Origin: Paeniglutamicibacter antarcticus
GTDB lineage: Bacteria > Actinomycetota > Actinomycetes > Actinomycetales > Micrococcaceae
Length of the DNA: 64,000 nucleotides
Assembly (NCBI RefSeq): GCF_900010755.1
Contig: NZ_CZJT01000111.1
Coordinates: 41,539-105,538 of the forward strand
Direction of reading: 5' to 3'
Positions 8,612 through 16,268 of the stretch are shown here, in pieces (the stretch's first letter is position 1; each line of letters begins with the position of its first letter). The notes under the pieces were generated by a model that was not told the origin of the DNA, did no database searches, and saw only the letters and a program-made list of their open reading frames with translations. The position numbers and the translations under genes were made by a program.

Positions 8612-9931
8612 ATGAGCCAGACAGTGAATGAAAACCTGAATCTTAGCGACGACGCGGCGGGGTCCACGGGCCCGGCTGCCGCCGTCGCGGCGGTCGACTC
8701 GATGGCGGGCCGCGCCCGGACCGCTTCACGGGTGCTGGCCCGCGCCGACCGCAATTGGAAGGACCGCGGCCTGCTGGCCATCGCCGCGGCCCTGGATGCC
8801 AAGCGCGCCTTCATCATCGGCGAGAATGCCAAAGACCTGGCAGCGGGCCGCACCAACGGCACCAGCGAGGCGATGCTCGACCGACTGAGGCTGGATGACA
8901 AACGCGTCGACGGCCTGATTGCTGCCCTGGAGGAACTCGCCGGGCTGCCGGATCCCGTGGGAACCGTGCTGCGTGGCCAGACGCTTCCCAACGGCCTGCG
9001 CCTGCGCCAGGTGCACGTGCCCATGGGCGTCATCGGAGCCATCTACGAGGCCCGCCCCAACGTCACTGTCGACATTGCCGGGCTGGCCCTGAAGAGCGGC
9101 AACGCGGTGCTGCTGCGCGGCGGGACCGCGGCCGCGGCCTCCAACAAGGCGCTGCTGGGTTTGATCCGCGACGCCCTTGACTCGGTGGGCCTGCCCGCCG
9201 ATGCGGTCGCCTCGGTCGATGCCTACGGGCGTGAGGGAGCCGACGCCATGATGGGTGCCCGCGGCAAGATCGACGTGCTGATCCCGCGCGGCGGCCGCGA
9301 GCTGATCCAGCGCGTGGTCACCACCGCGAAAGTCCCGGTGATCGAAACCGGCGAGGGCAACGTGCACATCTACCTTGATGAATCCGCGGATGCGGCAATG
9401 GCCGTGCCGATCTTGCTTAACTCCAAGACCCAGCGCCCCTCGGTTTGCAATACCGTCGAGACCCTGTTGATCAACGCGAAGGCAGCGGCCGCCGGCGAGG
9501 TGCTGGCAGCGCTGGCCAAGGCCGGGGTCCGCTTGCATGTTGACGGGCGTGCCGCAGCGCTTGCCGGCTCCACCCCCACCATCCCGGCAGTGCCCGAGGA
9601 CTGGGACACCGAATTCATGGACCTGGACCTGGCGGTGGCGGTTGTCGATGACCTCGATGGTGCCATTGGCCACATTCGCGCACACACCACGGGACACACC
9701 GAGGCGATCCTGACCAACAACTTGGCCCACGCCGAGCGCTTCATCGCCGAGGTTGATTCGGCTGCGGTGATCGTCAACGCGTCCACCCGTTTCACGGATG
9801 GCGGACAGTTGGGGCTCGGTGCCGAGGTCGGAATTTCGACCCAGAAAATGCATGCCCGTGGTCCCATGGGCCTTCGCGAGCTGACAACCACCAAGTGGAT
9901 TGTCCAAGGTGATGGGCATGTTCGTTCGTAG
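8612..9931 (+). CDS. proA: Gamma-glutamyl phosphate reductase
   Basis: 439 residues. NADPH-dependent reduction of glutamyl-5-phosphate to the semialdehyde, second step of proline synthesis. Aldehyde-dehydrogenase-fold features are visible: MGVIGAIYEARPNVTVD, LRGGTAAAASN, IPRGGRELI and the catalytic cysteine in RPSVCNTVETLL (C279). A GTG at 8594 lies next to the terminator stem. I chose ATG 8612 because TAGACT (8599-8604) lies 7 bases before it, as in a leaderless transcript, and no Shine-Dalgarno is present. Confidence 0.94.
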   Translation: MSQTVNENLNLSDDAAGSTGPAAAVAAVDSMAGRARTASRVLARADRNWKDRGLLAIAAALDAKRAFIIGENAKDLAAGRTNGTSEAMLDRLRLDDKRVDGLIAALEELAGLPDPVGTVLRGQTLPNGLRLRQVHVPMGVIGAIYEARPNVTVDIAGLALKSGNAVLLRGGTAAAASNKALLGLIRDALDSVGLPADAVASVDAYGREGADAMMGARGKIDVLIPRGGRELIQRVVTTAKVPVIETGEGNVHIYLDESADAAMAVPILLNSKTQRPSVCNTVETLLINAKAAAAGEVLAALAKAGVRLHVDGRAAALAGSTPTIPAVPEDWDTEFMDLDLAVAVVDDLDGAIGHIRAHTTGHTEAILTNNLAHAERFIAEVDSAAVIVNASTRFTDGGQLGLGAEVGISTQKMHARGPMGLRELTTTKWIVQGDGHVRS

Positions 9932-10032
9932 CCACGGGTCAACGTGGGTACGATAGATGCTAAGAAGATAAAAAGTTTGAACACCGTGCCGGGCGCGAAC
10001 AGCGGATCCGGTACACAACATCCTGGAGAAAC

Positions 10033-10254
10033 ATGTTTACCCAGTCCCTGAACGCGGCTATTCTTGCTTCCGAATCGGCCGAGGGCATCCCGACCGAGAC
10101 CATGGCCCTGATCATCGGCGGCGGCATCTTCCTGCTCTTCATGCTGATGCTGCTGATCACCATGTCCTACTCGAACGTCGGAAACCGCCACCGTGTTGTG
10201 CCGGAGGCCGATGACACCCACCGTCAGCACTCAAACAACCACGGCCATCACTAG
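10033..10254 (+). CDS. Small single-pass membrane protein upstream of nadD
   Basis: 73 residues with one strong transmembrane helix (about 25-44, IIGGGIFLLFMLMLLITM) and a His/Asn-rich hydrophilic tail ending HQHSNNHGHH-like. TCCTGGAGAAAC upstream provides a Shine-Dalgarno. Its 3' end overlaps nadD by about 44 bases in another frame, so translation is probably coupled. I do not recognise a function. The histidine-rich tail could bind metal, but that is speculation. Confidence 0.75.
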   Translation: MFTQSLNAAILASESAEGIPTETMALIIGGGIFLLFMLMLLITMSYSNVGNRHRVVPEADDTHRQHSNNHGHH

Positions 10255-10885
10255 TCGTTTAGAGGCCGAACGGACGGACCGCCCATTTCGCCTAGGCGTC
10301 ATGGGCGGCACGTTCGATCCCATCCACCATGGCCACCTGGTTGCCGCCAGTGAAGTCGCTTCGGTGTTTGATCTTGATGAAGTCGTTTTTGTGCCAACCG
10401 GAACACCCTGGCAGAAGTCGGACCGCGAGGTCGCTGAGGCCGAGCACCGTTATTTGATGACAGTGATTGCCACGGCTGCCAACCCGCGGTTCACGGTAAG
10501 CAGGGTGGACATCGACCGCCCGGGGCCCACCTACACGATCGACACGTTGCGGGACTTGCGTTCCCAGCGTCCGGATGCCGAACTGTTCTTCATCACCGGC
10601 GCCGACGCCATGGCGAAGATCTTGAGCTGGAAAGACGCCGAGGAATTGTGGACACTTGCCCACTTCGTTGGGGTTACCAGGCCGGGGCATGAGCTTCCGG
10701 TGCTGGACCGCAACGACGTTTCGCTGATGGAAGTTCCGGCCATGGCCATCTCTTCCACCGATTGCCGCGAACGCGTTCGCACCTCGCATCCGGTGTGGTA
10801 CTTGGTACCGGACGGCGTCGTCCAGTACATCGCCAAGTACAAGCTTTACAACGATAAGAACTACGCAGTAGACGGCCAGAAGTAG
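10211..10885 (+). CDS. nadD: Nicotinate-nucleotide adenylyltransferase
   Basis: About 224 residues. It adenylates nicotinate mononucleotide to deamido-NAD in NAD synthesis. Nucleotidyltransferase signatures are GVMGGTFDPIHHGHL (with the HxGH motif) and ISSTDCRERVR near the C-terminus, which replaces the commoner SSTxIR. The start is uncertain: GTG 10193 and ATG 10211 are both possible, and both overlap the small membrane protein gene. The first 25-30 residues before FRLGVMGG are poorly family-like. Confidence 0.93.
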   Translation: MTPTVSTQTTTAITSRLEAERTDRPFRLGVMGGTFDPIHHGHLVAASEVASVFDLDEVVFVPTGTPWQKSDREVAEAEHRYLMTVIATAANPRFTVSRVDIDRPGPTYTIDTLRDLRSQRPDAELFFITGADAMAKILSWKDAEELWTLAHFVGVTRPGHELPVLDRNDVSLMEVPAMAISSTDCRERVRTSHPVWYLVPDGVVQYIAKYKLYNDKNYAVDGQK

Positions 10886-10897
10886 GACGGCCGGGAA

Positions 10898-12667
10898 ATG
10901 GACAAGATGAGCGACGAGACCGGGCCCGCGCTCAGCAGGCGAGCCCTGCGTGAGCAGCGCCGTGCCGAGGCCGAAGCCCAGCTTGCCCAACAAGCGGAAG
11001 GCAAGGCGCCGAAGGCTGTCGAACCAGCGGGCAAACCCGCTGTCGGCAAACCTTCGGTCACCGTGCACGCCCCTGCCGTGAAACCGCAGGCCGCGGAGGC
11101 CAAAGAAGCGAAGCCTCCGGTACCGAAGCCCGTTGACGCCAAGCCTGCAGCAGTGAAGCCTGCCACGACAGCGCCTGCTGCAAAGCCGGCTCCCGCCAAG
11201 GCCGTCCCTTCGGCAACGCCCGCTAAAGCTGCTCCGGTTCCAGCTGCCGCCAAGGCCCAACAGCCGGCCAAGCCCGAGGCCGCCAAGCCTGCTGCGGCCA
11301 AGGTTCAACCGGCAAAGGTCGAGCCAGCCAAATCTGTTGAGCCAGCCAAGCCTGCTGCGGCCAAGGTCGAGCCCGCCAAATCCGTCGAGCCCGCAATGCC
11401 TACCGCTGAAGAGCCAGCCCGGAGCCGCCGTGCGGCCGGGGGAGAAGTAGACGCGCTGCCCGAACGTACTACCTTGCAGCGGGCCCGTGACCGCGAAGCG
11501 TTGCGGACCCGCCGCCGCCTTGAACAGGAAGTCTCCGACCTTTCCGTCAAGGAACCTTCACCCGGGGATGACCCGGCACCGCTGACGCGCAAACAACTGC
11601 GTTTGCAAACCCTGAGTGAAGCCGCAGGTTCACCCGCAGTGGCGCCAAAGGCCGAAGCGGCACCTGCCGGGACCAAGGCCCCGGCGGCCGCACAGTCAGC
11701 AGCAGCCAAGCCGGCTGCTGCAGCGAAACCTGCGGTACCCAAGCCGGCCGCTGGCGCCAAGCCCGCGCAGCAGGCACCCGCAACACAGAAGCCTGCTGCC
11801 AACGTTCCACAGGTGAGCGTCGAGGATGCACTTGCACTTCGCCGTCGCTCCGGTGGCGGGGCAGCCTTGCCTCCGGCCCCGATGGCTCAATCAGATGACC
11901 TCGGAAACGTGGACCTGGAAGTCCTGGCCCAGCAGCGTGAACTCGCTGCCCGTGCCGCGATCATCAGCCGTCGTGCCGCCGAACGCCTGCGGCTCGAGGA
12001 ATCCAACACCCAGCGTGCAGGCCAGCGCCGTTCGGATCCGTTTACCGGAGCCATGCACCACCTGCGTGATGAAGACATCGAACGCAAGTTCGTCAACACC
12101 GGCATCTCGGGTCCGGAAACACGTGGTTTCCACATCTCGATGACCGACCAAGGCACCATCGTTGAAGTGCCGACCAGTGGCGGGCCCGCTGTGGCCCCCA
12201 AGGTCGTCGCCAAGACGGTCCTGCCTCCCAAGAACTCGGCCAAGAGTGCGCCAGCACCCGCGGCCAAACCTGCTGAAAAGCCTGCGGCTGCTACTCCGGC
12301 CAAGGCAGTTCCCGTTGCGTCCAAGGCAACCGGAACGAAACCCGCTGCTGCAGCAGCACCGGCAGCGAAGGCCCCGGTATCCGCCGGCGCCGCTGCCAAG
12401 CCAAAGCTCGCGGCTAAACCCGCGCCTGCGGCCCAAATGGCACCGAAGCCAGCCGCCAAGGCTGCTGCACCGGTTGCCGACGTTGTTGAGCCACCCGTGA
12501 CCCATCCTCCGGTGCGTGCCGTTCGCGCGCAGGGGCTTGAGCCACTTGATGCGCAAACCGCCGGTATGCGCCGCGCCAACAACATGTACCTGATGGTCAT
12601 TGCGGCTTTGTCCGTCGGAGGCGCGGCGCTTGTCGCCGGCCTCATCATGATCCTCAACTCCAATTAG
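10898..12667 (+). CDS. Large Ala/Pro/Lys-rich protein with C-terminal membrane anchor
   Basis: 589 residues, mostly low-complexity AKP/EPAK repeats (about 35-165 and 245-310, again 410-520), with two more ordered charged segments: an Arg-rich stretch around 185-225 (RRRLEQEVSDLSVKE) and about 325-405 (LRDEDIERKFVNTGISGP). The last 25 residues form one hydrophobic helix, with only five residues after it. It therefore looks like a tail-anchored cytoplasmic protein. It sits 12 bases after nadD and before rsfS. I do not recognise a family; a scaffold or cell-envelope linker is only a guess. Confidence 0.8.
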   Translation: MDKMSDETGPALSRRALREQRRAEAEAQLAQQAEGKAPKAVEPAGKPAVGKPSVTVHAPAVKPQAAEAKEAKPPVPKPVDAKPAAVKPATTAPAAKPAPAKAVPSATPAKAAPVPAAAKAQQPAKPEAAKPAAAKVQPAKVEPAKSVEPAKPAAAKVEPAKSVEPAMPTAEEPARSRRAAGGEVDALPERTTLQRARDREALRTRRRLEQEVSDLSVKEPSPGDDPAPLTRKQLRLQTLSEAAGSPAVAPKAEAAPAGTKAPAAAQSAAAKPAAAAKPAVPKPAAGAKPAQQAPATQKPAANVPQVSVEDALALRRRSGGGAALPPAPMAQSDDLGNVDLEVLAQQRELAARAAIISRRAAERLRLEESNTQRAGQRRSDPFTGAMHHLRDEDIERKFVNTGISGPETRGFHISMTDQGTIVEVPTSGGPAVAPKVVAKTVLPPKNSAKSAPAPAAKPAEKPAAATPAKAVPVASKATGTKPAAAAAPAAKAPVSAGAAAKPKLAAKPAPAAQMAPKPAAKAAAPVADVVEPPVTHPPVRAVRAQGLEPLDAQTAGMRRANNMYLMVIAALSVGGAALVAGLIMILNSN

Positions 12668-12710
12668 CGGACCGCAAACCGGTCCCGACCAATCACTCAA
12701 GGAGAATCCC

Positions 12711-13124
12711 ATGAGCGCCCACGAACATTCCATCAACCTGGTGAAGGCTGCAGCCATCGCCGCTGCAGAGAAGCAGGCAGAAAACCTCATCGCACTGGAC
12801 GTCAGTGAGCGCCTCGGCGTCACTGATGCCTTCCTGATCGCCTCGGCAGCTTCCGAGCGCCAGGTCAACTCGATCGTTGACGAGATCGAAGACAAGCTCG
12901 ACGAGCTCTTCGACATCCGCCCGGTACGCCGCGAAGGCCGTGGCGCGGGCCGCTGGGTCCTGCTTGACTACGCGGATGTTGTCATCCACGTCCAGCACAA
13001 CGAAGACCGCGTCTTCTACGCCCTTGAGCGTCTCTGGGGCGACTGCCCGGTCATCGAGCTGCCGGTTACCGGCGAGCCGGCTACCGACATGTCGCACATC
13101 GAAACGCTTCCGGACGTCCTCTAG
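12711..13124 (+). CDS. rsfS: Ribosome silencing factor RsfS
   Basis: 137 residues. Binds uL14 on the 50S subunit and blocks subunit joining when nutrients are scarce. The family core is visible: ENLIALDVSERLGVTDAFLI, then ERQVNSIVDEIED and the GRGAGRWVLLDYADVVIHV stretch. AAGGAGAATCCC gives an ideal Shine-Dalgarno for ATG 12711. Its position after nadD is the usual one in many bacteria. Confidence 0.95.
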   Translation: MSAHEHSINLVKAAAIAAAEKQAENLIALDVSERLGVTDAFLIASAASERQVNSIVDEIEDKLDELFDIRPVRREGRGAGRWVLLDYADVVIHVQHNEDRVFYALERLWGDCPVIELPVTGEPATDMSHIETLPDVL

Positions 13125-13135
13125 GACCTCTCGAT

Positions 13136-13165
13136 TTGCGTCACGCAATAAGCGTGGCCTATGAT
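13136..13165 (+). promoter_or_regulatory. Promoter of tRNA-Ala
   Basis: TTGCGT (13136-13141) and TATGAT (13160-13165) are separated by 18 bases. The -10 element ends 32 bases before the mature tRNA 5' end. Strong match to the vegetative sigma consensus. Confidence 0.65.
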
Positions 13166-13197
13166 GGATGAGTTGCCCGCGAGGGTGGCTTCCATTC

Positions 13198-13270
13198 GGG
13201 GGTATGGCGCAGTTGGTAGCGCGTCTGCATGGCATGCAGAAGGTCAGGGGTTCGAATCCCCTTACCTCCA
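13198..13270 (+). tRNA. tRNA-Ala (anticodon GGC)
   Basis: 73 nt with a full cloverleaf. The acceptor stem 13198-13204 pairs with 13263-13269 and contains the G3:U70 wobble pair that identifies alanine tRNAs. The anticodon stem TCTGC/GCAGA encloses loop ATGGCAT, giving anticodon GGC for GCC codons. The T arm is AGGGG-TTCGAAT-CCCCT, and the discriminator base is A. The CCA end is not encoded. Confidence 0.97.
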
Positions 13271-13278
13271 CCGAAGAG

Positions 13279-13315
13279 AAACCCGCTTGATCGTCATGAT
13301 CAAGCGGGTTTTTTC
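13279..13315 (+). terminator. Terminator after tRNA-Ala
   Basis: A 14-bp stem (13279-13292 with 13298-13311) has a five-base GTCAT loop and continues into a T run. It lies 9 bases after the tRNA. Confidence 0.9.
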
Positions 13316-13364
13316 GTGTTGCCCCGAGTGGGTCGGTCCGTGTTCAAGCTGATTCGGGTTTGGT

Positions 13365-14096
13365 TCAGGCTTGCAGGGTGAAGTCCCTGGCTTGATGGTC
13401 AATAGCTAGAGGTGCGTCCTTGATGCGGAACCCGGCTTCTTCGGCCATGGCGCTGAAAGCATCCACGCCAACCCAGTGAAGCACCCACTGGCGCTCCAGC
13501 TGTTCGAGCGTGCCATGGTGCTCCCGCTCATAGAGCAGGGTGCTGGTTTGGGTGCGGTTGCTTTCGTCGCGTTTCACCTCCAGTGTTCGACAGGAGATCC
13601 AGCCGTTGGATGTTTCCTCTCTAGTCCTGCTGCCGATGTCGGTGGCAGATGCGGGCTCCGGAACAAATAGCGGAACGACGGCAGTGCCCCCGGGGGCCAG
13701 TGCGCGTTTCATACTGTGCAGCGCCTGGAGCATAGCTTCGTCTGTCGGGAGAAGGTTGAGGGTGGGCCCGGCAAGAAAGACCGTTGCATATTCACGTGGG
13801 GCTGCCATGGTTTCCATTGCAGCCACCCAGGCTGTCACGTCGAGATTGCGGTCCCCGGCGCTCTGGTGGAGCCGTGCGATCATATCGGCCGATGAGTCAA
13901 TCCCGTCGACATCGAGCCCGCTTTCCCGCAAATCGAGCAGGGGGTCCCCGTCCCCGCACCCGAGTTCAAGAGCAGGTTCGCCGTGCGTGGCGATGAGGTC
14001 CCGGTACCTCTGGGGATCGAAACTGGTGGATCTCAGTGGCCTGTAGAGCTCTGCGACTAGACCTGTGTAAAACGAAGCGGCGGGTGTGTCGACCAT
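13365..14096 (-). CDS. Class I SAM-dependent methyltransferase
   Basis: 243 residues. The AdoMet-binding motif I is ALELGCGDGDPLLDL (about 43-57), followed by the acidic DVDGIDSSADMI loop and a motif-III-like region (LQALHSMKRALAPGGTAVVPL). The small-molecule or macromolecular substrate cannot be told from sequence. AAGGAG lies 9 bases before ATG 14096. It is a single gene, convergent with the tRNA unit. Confidence 0.85.
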   Translation of the reverse strand: MVDTPAASFYTGLVAELYRPLRSTSFDPQRYRDLIATHGEPALELGCGDGDPLLDLRESGLDVDGIDSSADMIARLHQSAGDRNLDVTAWVAAMETMAAPREYATVFLAGPTLNLLPTDEAMLQALHSMKRALAPGGTAVVPLFVPEPASATDIGSRTREETSNGWISCRTLEVKRDESNRTQTSTLLYEREHHGTLEQLERQWVLHWVGVDAFSAMAEEAGFRIKDAPLAIDHQARDFTLQA

Positions 14097-14315
14097 TGGC
14101 TGGAACTCCTTGCGGCGTCGAAATCTTACTGGGCACTCTCAGGCAGGTGCCTGTTCCTTGCCGGGCAGGTTTACCGAACCCATACCGCGCGCGGCCGCCG
14201 AACAGTTCATTGAAGGGAACCACCAGCAGTGTCCTGCTGGCCTGCGCCGCCTACGGGGAGTTGGGTTGTTGATCACCGGCTGAACCTAGTGAATCAAAAC
14301 CTGGTGAATCGAAAC

Positions 14316-15689
14316 CTAGTCCATCGAATACCCGAAGCTGAATAGCGAATCCGGATCCCAATCGCGCTTGACCGCCCGCAGGCGGGCGAGCGTCACGCTG
14401 TCCCACGCCCTGCCCACTGCCTCGGGTGAGGTGGCGAAGCCCTGGAAGTTGATCAGGGTCCCGCCATGGGCCCACGGGCGCAGGGCATCAAGCACTGCAT
14501 TTCCCGCCGCGTGGACGGCTTCCATCAACGGAGGAGTGTAGGGGCCGATGACCCCGAGATTGAACCCTGCGTCACGGCCACCCACCGCATTGCCGCCCTG
14601 GGGACCGCGGGCCAGGGCGCCACCGAGGTGGCGTATCTCGGCGATGATGATCGGGATATCGACCTCCGGACCGGCCACGGCCAGCAGGGCGTCGATGGCC
14701 GCCGGGGTGAACTCGCGTAACAACAACGAACCGTCCCAGGCCGGCATCGGATCCGTCGGATCCTGATGCACGGAGGCTATGGCAACATACGGCATCATGC
14801 CCACCAGATCGGCCATCGGCGTCGCCGCCCGGCGCAGCGGCTCCAGCAACGCGGCACCGTTTTCCTCGTCGCCTACATGCACGTAGCGCAAATGCACACT
14901 GGTTTTTCCGCGTAACGGCTCGGGGAACTGTTCGGTATCGGGCAACCTGAGCAGCGCAATTGACGCGGTGGTGGATTCGGGCAGCGAATGGACCCAGCCC
15001 CCGTAGGCGTGCATGACGGTGGCGGCATCGTTCCCGGAGAAGAAGACAGCCCCGCCGTAAACACTGGGGATCGGCATCAGGTTGAAGTCGATCTGAGTGA
15101 CGATGCCGACGGCGCATTTTCCCCCGCACAACGCCCAAAAGAGCTCGGCCTCCGATTCGGCGGTGACACTAAGCAACGAACCATCGGCGGTGACAAGTTC
15201 AATGGAATTGACGTGGTCAGCGGCAAAGCCGAACGTCCTGCCCATGGGGCCCATGCCGCCGCCCAGCGTGTAGCCGATGACCCCGATGTCGGGGGACGAA
15301 CCATTCAGCGGGGCCAGCCCGTGGGGAGCCGCCTCGTCAATCACGCGTTGCCACCGCACCCCCGCACTGGCCCTTGCGCTGCGGCGTTGCGGATCCACCG
15401 ACAACGATTGCATCTGCGAGGTGTTCACCAGCATCCCGCCGGAGGCCTGGTGGGGGTACCCGTGCCCGGTCGAATGCACGTGGACGTCGAGACCTGCCGC
15501 CTTGGCATGGCGTACGGCGGCCATGACATCCTCGGTGGAGTCGGGCAGCACCGCCGCCTCCGGCCTGGCGGGATGGGCAAGGTTGAATCCCAGGCACGCG
15601 GATTCGAAGCCGGCATCGCCCGGGACAAAGACTGAACCGCGAAGCTGCGCGCGCAACTCCTCCACGTTGAATCCAGCGGCTTGGCTCAC
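14316..15689 (-). CDS. FAD-binding oxidoreductase (berberine bridge enzyme type)
   Basis: 457 residues of the VAO/PCMH flavoprotein family. The FAD-binding domain shows HSTGHGYPHQ, whose histidine is positioned for covalent 8-alpha attachment, and YTLGGGMGPMGRTFGFAADHV. The place where bicovalent BBE enzymes carry a flavin-linked cysteine reads SSPDIGVIGY, so only single covalent attachment is expected. The C-terminal BBE segment ends WDPDSLFSFGYSMD. I chose GTG 15689 because AAGGGAGA precedes it by about 6 bases; an upstream GTG at 15716 is possible. Substrate unknown, perhaps a sugar or alkaloid-like alcohol. Confidence 0.85.
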   Translation of the reverse strand: MSQAAGFNVEELRAQLRGSVFVPGDAGFESACLGFNLAHPARPEAAVLPDSTEDVMAAVRHAKAAGLDVHVHSTGHGYPHQASGGMLVNTSQMQSLSVDPQRRSARASAGVRWQRVIDEAAPHGLAPLNGSSPDIGVIGYTLGGGMGPMGRTFGFAADHVNSIELVTADGSLLSVTAESEAELFWALCGGKCAVGIVTQIDFNLMPIPSVYGGAVFFSGNDAATVMHAYGGWVHSLPESTTASIALLRLPDTEQFPEPLRGKTSVHLRYVHVGDEENGAALLEPLRRAATPMADLVGMMPYVAIASVHQDPTDPMPAWDGSLLLREFTPAAIDALLAVAGPEVDIPIIIAEIRHLGGALARGPQGGNAVGGRDAGFNLGVIGPYTPPLMEAVHAAGNAVLDALRPWAHGGTLINFQGFATSPEAVGRAWDSVTLARLRAVKRDWDPDSLFSFGYSMD

Positions 15690-15819
15690 GATGCTCTCCC
15701 TTGGTGGTTGCTCCACACCTCAATTTAAGTGAGTCGGCGGTGAAAAGATATGGGTCCAGGTCCCTTCCATAGCCGGCCGGTTGACCCTGTCAGCAGTGCG
15801 GGCGTGGGATGCTTGAGGC

Positions 15820-16242
15820 ATGGATCTTGAGGTATCTGGCGCATTGAATATCCCGGCCGCCGAGCTGGGTTGGCGCTTTTCGCGATCCTCGGGCCCCGGC
15901 GGCCAGCACGTGAACACCTCTGACAGCCGGGTGGAGCTCTCCTGGAATATCGCCGGCTCCGTGGTGCTCACCGAATCCCAGCGGGAGCGGTTGCTGGCCC
16001 GCCTCGAAAACAAGCTGGTTGGCGGGGTGTTGACCGTCAGTGCCTCCGAACAGCGATCACAGTTGCGCAACCGCGAGATCGCGCTGAACAAACTTGCCGA
16101 GTTGGTGTCCGCGGCGCTTGCCCCGGGTCCGGCCCGCCGCCGGGCCACCAAACCCACCCGGGGATCGGTCAAACGCCGGCTATCTGCCAAGGGGCAGCGT
16201 TCGGAAACCAAGCGCCAACGCCAACGCCCGACGGGGGACTGA
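15820..16242 (+). CDS. arfB: Alternative ribosome-rescue factor (ArfB/YaeJ-type peptidyl-tRNA hydrolase)
   Basis: 140 residues. It hydrolyses peptidyl-tRNA on stalled ribosomes lacking a stop codon. The catalytic GGQ (27-29) lies in SSGPGGQHVNTSDSRVEL, and the last 30 residues are the Lys/Arg-rich tail that enters the empty mRNA channel. Release-factor codon-recognition domains are absent, as expected. Divergent from the FAD oxidoreductase. Confidence 0.9.
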   Translation: MDLEVSGALNIPAAELGWRFSRSSGPGGQHVNTSDSRVELSWNIAGSVVLTESQRERLLARLENKLVGGVLTVSASEQRSQLRNREIALNKLAELVSAALAPGPARRRATKPTRGSVKRRLSAKGQRSETKRQRQRPTGD

Positions 16243-16268
16243 GAGCTACAGGGGGCCGGGAAGAGCTG

